DNA of 64,000 bases from Nymphaea colorata (lineage: Eukaryota > Streptophyta > Magnoliopsida > Nymphaeales > Nymphaeaceae): NCBI RefSeq assembly GCF_008831285.2, contig NC_045138.2, forward strand, positions 7,905,205 to 7,969,204, written 5' to 3'. The notes below the pieces were generated by a model. The model worked only from the letters and a program-made list of their open reading frames with translations, had not been told where the DNA came from and made no database searches. Below, piece by piece: positions 1 through 11,100 of the stretch (its first letter is position 1; each line of letters begins with the position of its first letter). Position numbers and translations under genes: made by a program.

Positions 1-350
1 TGCTCTGTCCTCTTTTAAAAATAGTGAAATGAATTACTCACACTTGAAACTCACACTTGAATACAAAATAAAGTACAGTGAAACTGTGGATCACTTGAAA
101 ACTCCTAACTTGAAAACAAAATAAGGTAAAGTGAACTTCCTGGATCACTGAGAAGGTTAAATGAAGCATGTGGGACGTGATACACACAAGCGTTAAAAAT
201 AGTTTTCATGTGAATCTGACCGGCAGGCTCTGACAAAAAACTGACAGGCATTAGAAAATATGCAACACGCGTGGCAATATTTCCACCGTAAACAGATAAA
301 AGATAAAAACTGGTAATCACTTTCTACTGCAACTTCCACGTGAAAGTGGG
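1..350. other. AT-rich spacer, no gene seen
   Basis: AT-rich non-coding sequence with short repeated phrases (for example 'cacttgaaa' several times). The short open frames here are unrelated to any family I recognise. It lies just outside the block shared with the LOX-B flank. Confidence 0.5.
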
Positions 351-631
351 AAAACTTTCCGACCTTTGGGATAACACGAGAGATGGTAGTTACTGGATCC
401 ATATCCAGATTCATATTCTAACATATATCTACCGATGTAGGAGTGAAAAGTAAACTGTAATCTGGTTACTTGGTTTTGGGGTTGCATGTATACTTATAGC
501 GATCCAGGGTACGACATGCATATGATGCTTGTTAAGTTAAAAATGGATCAATGAATTCCTCCAAGAAAAATTCTGGTTCTTTAATTTTTCAATTAGTTTT
601 AAGTGACTTTTAATTATTTTAATGTGGAAAT

Positions 632-1001
632 AGGGATGTCAATGAATTGGATTTGGATATCCTGAGAAAACCGGGTAAGGAAAAAATTTAACATCTCATC
701 AGAAAATCGACCGGACCTTATTCGAATTTTGTGAAATAATATCCAATAATTTTTTTGGTTGAAATTTAGTTTTAAATACCCAGTTACAGCTATGTATCCA
801 AAAGTCATATTCGAATCGAAATATGAAAACAAAAGTTGGATGTGGATCACATTTGATTAAAAACAAAATGTGGATTTAGATATGTTATAAATGTTTCTTA
901 ATTGATATTCAAGTCCAAATATGATCTAAATACGTGAACATCTGATAAATCAGATTATAATAAATGATATATAGATTCGAATTCAATGTATTGACATCCC
1001 T
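632..1001. mobile_element. MITE-like foldback element, 'gggatgtcaat' family
   Basis: The left end reads gggatgtcaatgaattgga, and the right end, reverse-complemented, starts gggatgtcaatacattga, so the ends form an imperfect terminal inverted repeat. The interior is made of many diverged 'aatccgaatccgatt'-like phrases. Related copies occur at about 22518-22955, 28411-28808, 38494-38930, 41930-42200, 54450-54735 and 61380-61740. It has no coding capacity. The superfamily is not clear to me. Confidence 0.55.
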
Positions 1002-3180
1002 TGATGCAACTCAAAGGTTAGTCACACTTTCATGAGACGGTGAGACCCAAAACATCGAAATCATCCGATGTAGTCAGTATCGGTTTTGAAATTGTGTTAC
1101 CGTTATGGCGCTTCGACCGATAGGCATTGGCTCTGTATCGGTTTATTTCTTCTTTTTCGAATTTTCTTCACAATTAATAGGTAATTTTTTTTTTATATTT
1201 AATAAACCAAGAAAAAACTAAGTTACGTAGCTTTCAAATCCCATTCCGATGGTATCCCTTGAGTTGGCAGCTCATTGGGCTAAAAGGAAACAGACATCAA
1301 CGATAATAATGATATCACCACAAAGGCCAAACTTTCTTCATCGGCAACCTCCCGTCTCCTTTTTTCCTTCAGCGAAAACCTCTCTCTCTTTTTTTTTTTT
1401 TCTTGTTCCTGACTGTCTTCCTTTGCTGGAAAGATGCATAAGGAATGAAGGAACTCATGTTAAAGTACGTATGTTGCGTTCATGCAATGCAAGAGCATTT
1501 AAATAAACATGCATATGTACTTTTCTTGTTACGAAGGTGATTACTGAATCTTTACATATTATAAGGATATTTAATTAAATATAAACATATACATTTATAT
1601 TAACTAAAGTCAATATTAAAACTTTACATATAAAAGTTGTAGGGTCCATCGTTCACTGGCTGCGTACACAGGTGTGTACATAACTCTCTCTCGTCCTTAG
1701 GTGGTACCAAAATTGCATTGAATAATATTTAGAAAGTGACAAGTAGTACGTAAAGTTTGTATAAATGACCAATCATTGCTTAGTTTTTAAAAGCCAACGA
1801 ATAGGTATTCGATTTTTAGGAGAAACTTTCATCAAGCTGCTTATTAATAGAACATATTGTTTAAAGAAAAAAGTATTTTCATAAAAGAAACTTGTGTCGT
1901 TCTAAGTCAACATATTCGTTCTTTTTAGAATTTTTTATTATTTTTACCCTAAGTTTTCAGCTTTTCTTAATTTTTTTTTTTTAAATGAAGGATAGAAACC
2001 CAAGGCTGATTTCCTGTTGTGCTTATATCATTCAAAACCATGTTTTCATTTGTTATAACTTGATACTTTTTTATGTTATAAGTTTTTTTTTAACCCATAC
2101 CAGTTTTCTTTCATTTAACTATAAAAAGCATATTGAGTGAGTAGGGTTCGACTCATCATTTCCTAAAGTACATGAATAATGTAAGTGTTATTTTGATATT
2201 CCAATTTTGTGGAAGTATCGATTTGGACAACATTGTATTGACTGTTAAATTTTTTATATTTTTAATTCAAAAATCATTTAACAAATATGTTTAAAATATT
2301 CAATAAAAAAACACTAAGTATTGTTGCTACCAGGTTTCGACGTGGTAAAATGTTCAAAAATTTAATTAATAAATATGTTTAAAATATTTAAAATAAAAAA
2401 ATAATGCTTAGTATTCCAAGCTCCGAATGGGATGACCTCCTCACCGTTAGGAGCCGTCCATAAGTCCACAAACGATACGGATATTTAAGGACAGCGAGCG
2501 GAGTGGGGACCGAACGAGATATATGAATATCTTTTAAGTAGACACCTGTCCGGCCCTTCTCAAACTAAGAGGCAAATGAGAGCATGGACCAGCGGGCCCC
2601 ACACTCCTCGTTGTTGATGAAAACATGGCGGTTCAAATATGGGCCGTACCAAGCGGTCACGATAGACCACTTGTCCGGCCCTTGTAGAAAGAGAGGGAAA
2701 TAAGATAAAGGAGCGGTGGACCAGATGCAGACCGCCTGACATGATTGAAGGTAGTAGAAATTCCTGTTCTGCTACCCCAATTTGTAACTTGCTATTCTCT
2801 TCCCACCTTACCTTGAAGATAGGATTATTTTGATTCAAGGATAGGATTATTTTGATTGAAGGGCACCAAGCCCACACGGTTGCCCACACGGATACCTAAA
2901 AAACCTAAATTTTTATGTTAACATTTGCAAGTATTTTTTATTTATATATTGGTGCCTCTTAAAATTTTATACCATGTGCCCTTCAGTTACATAAACTTTG
3001 GATCATCATAGTTTAATTATAAACTAAATAATTTTTGGATCATCATAGATTAGTTATGAGCTCTTCTAATGACAGAAATGTTTGGTGGAGCCGCCATGGT
3101 CTCTGCCATTGAAGTCAAGTATTGGCTGATACGTTAACGACAAATAACATGTTTGCTTGCTATCTCTTATATCACATTAA

Positions 3181-3508
3181 GGGTCCGTCCGTTTGATGGG
3201 TAAGATATTTTGTATAGCATTGAAAATTTTAAAAACTTTTCTTGCTCATCAAACTGAGGATGAAAAAAATAACTGTTGAATTGGTTTTTAGAAATTTTTA
3301 GGATGAAAAAAGTCACCGTTGAGCGATCAAAGCATTCCTTAATCCAACGATTCTGTTTCTTCATCGTTCATTCTTCTCAAACTAAGAAACTTATTTCCTC
3401 AAAAATAAACCCAAGTATAGCAAACATAGAAAGGTTTTGGAATCGAGATTTTGTTTCTATTTTTTGAATTTCTGAAAACTTCTTTCCAACTCTACGTCAA
3501 ACGGCCCC
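3181..3508. mobile_element. Tourist-like MITE (PIF/Harbinger type)
   Basis: A 328-bp element with imperfect inverted ends: the left reads gggtccgtccgtttga and the right, on the other strand, ggggccgtttgacgta. It is bounded by a 3-bp direct repeat TAA (3178-3180 and 3509-3511), which is the hallmark target site of PIF/Harbinger MITEs. I do not see it in the corresponding LOX-B flank, so it probably inserted after the duplication. The small open frames inside it are not genes. Confidence 0.65.
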
Positions 3509-3520
3509 TAAAGAATATTT

Positions 3521-3860
3521 TTGCACGAGAAAATTGTTTCCGTGATTTCTCATTGCATCCACCAACTTTTGGCGGAGCCCGGAACTCTTTGGGTGGGAAG
3601 CAAACATTTTGCACATTCCAAGATAATTTTGCACGAGGAATTTCTTATCTGTGATTTTGAGAGTCCACCAACCAACCATTGGCAATTTGGCAGAGCCCTA
3701 AGCTTGTGGGTGAGAGGCAAACGTTTTGAGTCTTCCAAGATAATTTTGCACGAGAAAATTGTTTCTGGATTTTCATTGCATCCACCAACCATTGATGGAC
3801 CCCGAAGCTTCCAGGTGAGAGGAAAACCTTTTGGAATGGCTGTGGGGCAATTGCCCCCAC
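3521..3860 (+). repeat. Promoter minisatellite, three units of about 110 bp
   Basis: Three direct units start with ttgcacgag at 3521, 3629 and 3746, giving spacings of 108 and 117 bp. Each carries 'tccaccaac' and 'gaggcaaac'-like phrases. The array lies 1.0-1.3 kb before the LOX-A ATG. Related monomers lie at the matching place upstream of LOX-B (56741-57124), but there as two units of 193 bp. The open frames across it on both strands are a by-product of the repeat. Confidence 0.7.
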
Positions 3861-4599
3861 AAAACCACGTGTGTTCAAAGGGGACACGGGTCTGCGTGGC
3901 AAACTTGTGGTGGCGCCACATGCAGCTTCATCCCTATTGTCTTCAACATGTTTTTCATGAATTTAGTTGTCCAATTAAATGCAATATATAAATATAGATA
4001 TATATATGTATATATATGAAAATATTCTATTATTATAAAGAATTTAAAGCCAATATGCTATTTGAATTTTATGGCCCCAGAAAGCTAGGACTGCAGATTT
4101 TTAAACCTTTGCATGATATGATTTGTATCACGTCAACTTCAGCATTTGGTTTATGTTTAAACTAAATTTTACGACGGGCAAGATTCGACAAAGTAAGAGG
4201 CGTGACTGATTATATACATGGAGTGGCTCGTTTTATTTTCTGGGAAGCTTCCCATGAAATTTGTCTTTATTATTCCATTGGCGTCTACGGAGGGCTGGTC
4301 TACCATCGAATTTAAAAAAAAAAAAAAATTAACTTACAAATTTTAAAAAATTTTAGTTCAACATATATACACAATTTCAAAGATCATATTTCAGCCTTTT
4401 TTTCTTTTTAAATTATAGGCTTCGGCACGTGAGTCAGGTTTTGTTCTACCTTGTTCTTGTTGATATAACACACGTGTTCAAAGGTTGACGTCCATAAGTT
4501 TTTCTCTTTCTATCGTTGCTTATTAATTTTTATCAGTGCTCTTACCTTCTAGGAGAAAAAGCCAATCATTTTGCACATCAAACTCTTTATGCTAAGTTT

Positions 4600-4735
4600 T
4601 CAACAAAGAATTGTTTGATTTATTCGCTCTTTAATTCAATTCAAGTCCCTCTCTCTCTCTCTCTCTCTCTCTTTAATTCAATTCAAGTCTCTTTCTCTCT
4701 CTTTGATTCAATTCAAGTCTCTCTCTCTCCCTAAT
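4600..4735 (+). repeat. TC-rich tandem leader/promoter repeat
   Basis: Several (TC)n blocks alternate with the phrase ttaattcaattcaagtc, just upstream of the LOX-A TATA box. Pyrimidine-rich tracts are common around plant core promoters. The LOX-B counterpart has shorter TC runs at 57990-58080, placed after the TATA box. Confidence 0.6.
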
Positions 4736-4751
4736 GACAAGTTTCAGTGTC

Positions 4752-4758
4752 TATATAA
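4752..4758 (+). promoter_or_regulatory. TATA box of LOX-A
   Basis: TATATAA lies about 106 bp before the first LOX-A ATG and is conserved at the equivalent place before LOX-B (58022-58028). A start site about 30 bp downstream would give a 5' UTR of roughly 75-80 nt. Confidence 0.65.
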
Positions 4759-4863
4759 TGGAGTCCCCGATGCTAAGTTTCAGTACTCCTCGCTCCCTCC
4801 CCGCTCCCTCCCTCTACTTCTCTCTTGCTCCCTCTCTCCCTCGTATCCACGTTATTGGTTTGA

Positions 4864-7800
4864 ATGATGTTGGGTACACATGCCTATGCGATTCGGGAAG
4901 CGCGCTTCCTGGCGGTTCCCCAAGAATTCCTTCTTTCTCCCAATGGCAGAAACTCCTCGTCTGCTGCGCTGCCGGCCGTCAAGTCCGTTCCGTTGGTGCG
5001 CCTTCATCGTCGTCGTCGCCGATCTGGTCAAGAGATCGGCGAAAGATCTCCGGCCAGAGTAGTGGTCGTTTCCTGTGCATCTCCGGCTACTGCAGCTCCT
5101 GCCGCCACCGGCAAAGGCGCCGGCAAGTCCACCGTGACGGCTACCATCTCCGTGCAGACAGAGGTGGAGAGTCTCCTCGCTAACATTGGGATCGGGCGGG
5201 GGCTCGATGACATAGCTGACCTGCTCGGGAAATCCATCCAAGTTGAGCTCGTCAGCTCAGAGCTCAACCTTGGTAAGCTGCAGCATCATTTACTTAAACC
5301 ATTTTATATTACAGTTTCTCACATATATACGGATAAAACCCTAGATTTCTCCATGCTTCGGCCTACAGATACAAGCGTAGCTTGCTCTAGTTGTCCGGAT
5401 GCTCCGTCCGCTCCAGCCGACACGCAGTTTTTAACGGATAGACGTTAACAAACAAGAGAAACTCTTTTATATATATATATGTATGTATATATATATATAT
5501 TATGATCCAAAGCTACCCAGCTCAGTTATAAACGACGAAAAAAATGGAGTGTGATATTTAATCTCTTTTAAAAACCTGTCAAATTTAAGCATCTTTAGAA
5601 GTAGACTAATGAAACATGCACAGACATTTGTGCGGCCTGATTGAGTTGCGTGTATATTTTTGTATTTACAATTTTTTATAAAAAAGTAAATGTTTTAGAT
5701 ATTTTGAGTGTTTTAGAATTTTTTTAACGTTTTAATTTTTTTTTAAATTGTTTTAATAAAAATATGATTATTGCAACCACTGGTGCAATGCACGTCACCA
5801 GCTTCGGTGCACGGCTACGGTTATATTAATGTATTGGAGGTCACGTTTCAGAAAATGGGAAGGAGAAGGAGAGCATAAAGGGATGGGCACACAAAGGGAA
5901 GAAAGGAGATGGGGTGCAAAAGTATGAGGCGAAGTTGGAGGTGGAAAGTGGGTTCGGGGAGGTGGGGGCTGTGCTTATCACCAACGTCCACCACACGGAG
6001 ATGTATTTCAAAGAGATAGAGCTCCGAGGTCTCCCTGAGGGAGACGTCCACATAACCTGCAACTCCTGGGTCCACCCCCAAAAGGACAGTCCTCAGAAGA
6101 GGGTCTTCTTCACCGACAAGGTAATTTTTTGGCTTTTCTGATCACTTAATGCCATAATAAAATTGGATATCCAAGTCTCCATTGCCTTACTTATATATAT
6201 ATATATATATATGATGGCATATATCTTACTAGGTCCAGACCTCTTAAATTGGACTGTTAAAATTCTTTTGTATCATCTATATAACTGTGACTGGTAACTG
6301 TGCTTGCTGTCTTCAGTTGTACCTATCCACTTTGGACAAATATTCTCTAACTTTGTTCCACTGAAGTAAAAGCCCTTCTCATCAGCCACCAGCGTAGCTA
6401 TCTGTTCAATTCATATGCCTGGACAGAACCACAAAATAATTTTAGTTAAGGAGTATTATATCATAAATTTTTATGGGCGCCGATATATATAAATAATTAA
6501 ATATTTGACGACATATATATATAAAATAAAAAAATAATCGTACGTTAAATATGTGTCATTAGTATTATTATTATCTCAAAATATCATATTTGTCCAGAAT
6601 ATTTAGAATATTCAAGTTCCACCCATTGACGTCCATGGCACCAATGCCAAGTTTGGGCTTTGGTGCTGAGCGTCCTGTGACTACTTAGAATCTTAATGGG
6701 GAGTCGTTGGGAGACGCGCTGACGTGAGGTAAAATCAGTCAGGCCATGTTCGTCAGCCTCCAGTCCGGCCATGTTTGGCCTTAAAAGTGTCACAGTTACA
6801 GTGCGTTTGATAGGGGGAAAGTTGTCTTCTTTAAAAAAAGCAATCTTCCAGAAAAAGAACACATTCACGCGTTCCAAAGAAGGGAATATTCCGGCTGCGA
6901 ACGTCTTCCCGCCCTAATGCCACGTTTGCCTCACAATAGCCTTAACCGTTGTAACTTATTTTAATAATATTTTTATTGATTTATATATATAATTATATAT
7001 ATTATGAGTAGTTATATGTATATATTATTTTATATTTAAATATATATTTTTAAATTTTAACTGGAATGGGTTTGAGCTCGACTTTTCAAGAAGCCGAGTC
7101 CGGTTTTGACCTTAGTATGGGCTCTAAGCTATAACCTTGCCCCCCGAACTCGACTCATTATCTGGCATGATGCTCAAATGATAGGTCTCTTTTTAAGATA
7201 TAAGAACCTTTTAGTCGTTTCCAATTCAGCTAGAGATTCTAATTTGATTGGATTTACGTATATCCAAAATTGCCGTTTGCTAAACCAGAGATGAAGTCTG
7301 TAAAGTCCAAAAAGGCACCGACAAACATTTTAACTTACCATGTTTGTTATATTTTTTGTACAATGCCATTCTTCCAATCCTTATCAAAATAAAATAAAAA
7401 AATCCTATTGACAACAGAACATTTATATCATTAACATTATTTACACAACAAAAAAAATGAATTATTGTTTCCCAAATTCATATCTTTGGAAAGACAAAGA
7501 GTTTTCATATAAGTGCATTTATAATACTCATTGGAGGAGTGAATGAATCGTGATTTTGGCTATGGTGAGTCATTCAAGCACCCTCCATAAGTTAGATGAT
7601 TAAGAGAAAAATAAGAAGAAAAAGATATGAAATAATGTTAGCTGATGAAAATGTTCATTATCTTTCTTTTCTTGATTTTTATTTCAAACGGTCCTCGCAA
7701 GTAAACTTGGTAACTTTGGATTCAATTTTCCCTCTTTGAATTAGATTTAAATTTGTAATATTTAAAAAAAAAATTGGTAGTACTAATTAAATGCACAAAA

Positions 7801-8085
7801 AAAAAAATGTGAAAACAGAGTTTCCTACCCAGCGCTACACCGGAAGGCCTGAAGAAGCTGAGAACTCAGGAGCTGGAGACGCTTCGCGGCAATGGCGAAG
7901 GAGAAAGAAAGACCCATGAGAGAATATACGACTACGATGTATATAACGACTTGGGCAATCCAGATTCCAGTGATTCTTTGAAGAGGCCAGTTCTTGGTGG
8001 TAAAGAACATCCCTATCCCAGGCGCTGCAGAACCGGTCGATCCAAATCCAAGAAAGGTGATCTCACTTATATCGAAAGTAGTTGT

Positions 8086-8116
<31 letters not shown>

Positions 8117-11100
8117 AGAATTAATTAACATGTCATGCTAAGCCTGGTATTGCCATGTACAGATCCACAGTCTGAAACCAGAGTTGGAGCGCTGCAGACC
8201 CCTTATGTACCAAGAGACGAGGCTTTCTCAGGGGTGAAGGGAGTGACCTTCTCAGCGAAGACGTTGAAGTCTGTCCTCCACACTCTGGTCCCAAATTTGC
8301 TCTCTGTGTTGAAGGATGACACCGTAGGGTTCCCCTTCTTCACAGCCATTGATACGCTGTTCCAGGATGGCCTTCGAATGAAGAAGCCTGGAAGCAGCAC
8401 AAGCCTCCTCAATGCAGTCGTGCCAAGATTAGTGAAGTTAATGGAAGGACAGGAGCTCCTGCTGTTTGAAATGCCAGAGATGATTGAGAGTACGTTTCCC
8501 ATTTAATTTTGATTCCTTGGACAATCCATCTCCTTGCGACTTATATGGAGGAAGAGAATCATGTTCGTGTTTGTCTCAGGGGACAAGTTTTCTTGGTTTA
8601 GAGATGAAGAGTTTGCTCGCCAGACTTTGGCGGGACTTAACCCACTCAGCATACAGTTACTCACGGTAAAATATTTTCACCACATCGTGTACTGATAATC
8701 TTTTAGATGCCCTCTTGAATTTGGACGTTGCTTTTGTTCAATTTTCTTACACGTTTTTTTTTCCCCCCTTTGATACGCCTGAGCGAGGATTGGGTTTCCT
8801 TCTGATCTGTTATTTGGCGCTGTTTGATATCAATTTGCAGGAGTTCCCTATTGTCAGTAAACTCGATCCAAAAGTGTATGGCCCTCCTGAATCGGCCATC
8901 ACCAAGCAGCTCGTTGAACAACAAATAAGAGGAGTCATGACCGTTGAAGAGGTCCTCTCTCTCTCTCTCTCTCTTTTCCTTTGTACTGCTCTCAGCCTTG
9001 CTAAAAAGTAAGAATGCACAAAAAGTGAGCTGAGCAGTGAGCTTGGCTCTGGTCACAAATTGCTGGGCTCAAGGTTGACTCAAGCTCAAGCCGAGCTTTA
9101 TGACTACACTTCATTTGATTCATATATATACAATTATACATATTCTTTAAATCAAAATGAATACCACAAAAAGCATGTGAAAATTTGTTAAGAATTATTG
9201 ACAAGCCCCAGAAAATTAATGAACAAGGAAGACACGAGTTAAGTTGAGTTTAAACAAGTCGAGCTCAAATAACACTCGAGTTTTAACTCAAGCTCTCGAC
9301 TAGTTTATAACTCAAGTTCTAACTCAATCTCAAGCTCAACTCATTGAATAAATGAGTCGAGCTAGAGTCGATCTTGCATGAGTGAATTCGAGTCGTGCCC
9401 AACTCATTGTACATACATAGTTATGAGATAGTTTCTTCTTTCTTTCTCACTCTCTCTCCCCCCAATATTTAATTCGTACATCATTGAAGGGTATTTTTAT
9501 TTCACTTACGCCTGTTTGAAAGGAAGAGAGGGAAAGGAAAGGGATGGGAAAAGAAATGAATGAAAAGGAAAGGAAAGAGATGATTTAAAAACTTGTTTGA
9601 ATAGAAAGAAAAGGAAAGGAATGGGAGGAGTAGTGTGAGAATAAAAAGACTCTTCTTATTCCCTTCCTTTCCTTTCCTTCCCAATCCGTCCGATTTGAGA
9701 GGGATTGCATTTACACTACACAATCCCTCCATTTCCTTTCCCTCCCCTCGCAACCAAACACATTTTCTTCCATTCCATTATTTCTAATTAACCAACCAAA
9801 CAAAGGAGAGATTGCTCAATTCCTCCTTTTCCCTCCCTTTCTCTCCAACCAAACAAGCCGTTAAGGATATTTTCTTCTTTATTGAAAAGTAACTTGCTCT
9901 TCCACTTTTGTCCTTCTCGAGCAGTTCATTTATCTTCTAGTTCATGGGCATTTCATCTTTTGGCCCTAGTGTTTACCTGCAAAGCAGATTTAGTCTAGGG
10001 GGTCTTGAATTGAACTGAATATGATGAAAAAAAGCATTTATAGCGGTTGTTTTTTGATACAGTAAATGTGTTACTGTCTCATGCATCTACCTCAAAAAGT
10101 GGGATAGATTAATGAACCATTTTTTTAAAGTGTCTAATGAATCTAATCAGTTTTTGGGTCAGATGCATGGTAATGTAACATAATGCTACTGTTCTTAAAC
10201 AGCCACATAAGGAATATGAAGTTAGCTTTTGGCAAAAAACAGAAATACCCCTTACCCAAAGGAAAAATACCCTAGAATGAAAAGGAAAAATCACCCCGGA
10301 GGATTGATTTTAGTATCTGATATAACACTAATTCACTTACATCTATTGCACCGGTGATTGAATATGTTTTGTTCACATATGGTCTGAATAGATTTTGATA
10401 TCTTGCATGTACACGAATGGTGCTTGAGAGAAGGCCATAGAGCAAAAGAAGCTGTTCATAGTGGACTACCATGATATCTTGCTGCCCTATGTGAACAAGG
10501 TGAGAGAGCTCTCTGGCACGACCTTGTATGGATCAAGGGCCCTCTTCTTCCACAACAAATTGGGCACATTAGAACCGGTTGCCATTGAGCTCACCCGCCC
10601 ACCTTCTTCGACCAAGCCACAATGGAAGCAAGTGTTCTCACCAGGTGTCGACGCAACCAATGTATGGCTCTGGAGGCTTGCCAAGGCACATTTTCTAGCT
10701 CATGACTCAGGATATCACCAGCTCGTAAGCCATTGGTAAGTGACTTAATTCTGTGATAGTGTGATAGAGGGAGGTCTATGTGAAAACATGCTGTGGATGA
10801 GGCATAAGTGAGCCTAGTCCAGTCAATACATGGATCAAACTCCTCTATGGTTCAGGCTCGCACCATTTCACTGCATATGAGTCTACTGTTTCTTTGTCTA
10901 AGTTAAACAGTGATTTAGTTAATGTGCCTGAAAGTGGGTCTGACCGATGTGGGCGTGCCAAGACAAGAACTCCACTTCAAACTCTCAACTCACAGCACAA
11001 ATTTTCTTACATGCTTCCAACTATATAAAAGAGAGTGAGTTGCATCCACCGGGGTGGTGTATGCAACAATACCCATGTACGGAAGAAAAAAATTTGGAGT

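Larger units (their letters stand above)
350..4740 (+). repeat. LOX-A 5' flank, duplicated upstream of LOX-B
   Basis: A chain of collinear matches links this stretch to the LOX-B flank at about 54280-58000. Anchors include 371-398 with 54301-54328, 541-600 with 54368-54430, 2280-2345 with 55205-55275, 2560-2620 with 55380-55430, 3521-3990 with 56741-57300, and 4020-4110 with 57290-57390. The order and orientation are kept, so the duplication that made the two LOX genes took at least 4 kb of 5' flank. Between anchors the copies differ by indels and insertions. I see no protein-coding gene here; the short open frames look accidental. Confidence 0.75.
8952..10433 (+). other. LOX-A intron 6
   Basis: Intron of 1482 bp. 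It begins with a (TC)n run directly after the donor, then a degenerate 'ctcaagctc/gagctcg' repeat at about 9025-9405, then a Tourist-like MITE (9509-9860). The splice acceptor is at 10432-10433, immediately before Ala-Ile-Glu-Gln-Lys-Lys of exon 7. No gene lies within. Confidence 0.75.

Noticed and set aside
3550-3921. Open frames of 123-156 codons on both strands upstream of LOX-A
   Set aside because: They fall on the three-unit minisatellite and a MITE edge; overlapping frames on both strands and repeat periodicity explain them. No domain.
4734-5183. 149-codon plus-strand frame overlapping LOX-A exon 1
   Set aside because: Wrong frame for the lipoxygenase leader; low-complexity start from the TC repeat.
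5841-6062. Minus-strand frames opposite LOX exon 2 (and 60406-60775)
   Set aside because: Antisense shadows of the PLAT-domain exon; identical in both paralogues only because the exon itself is.
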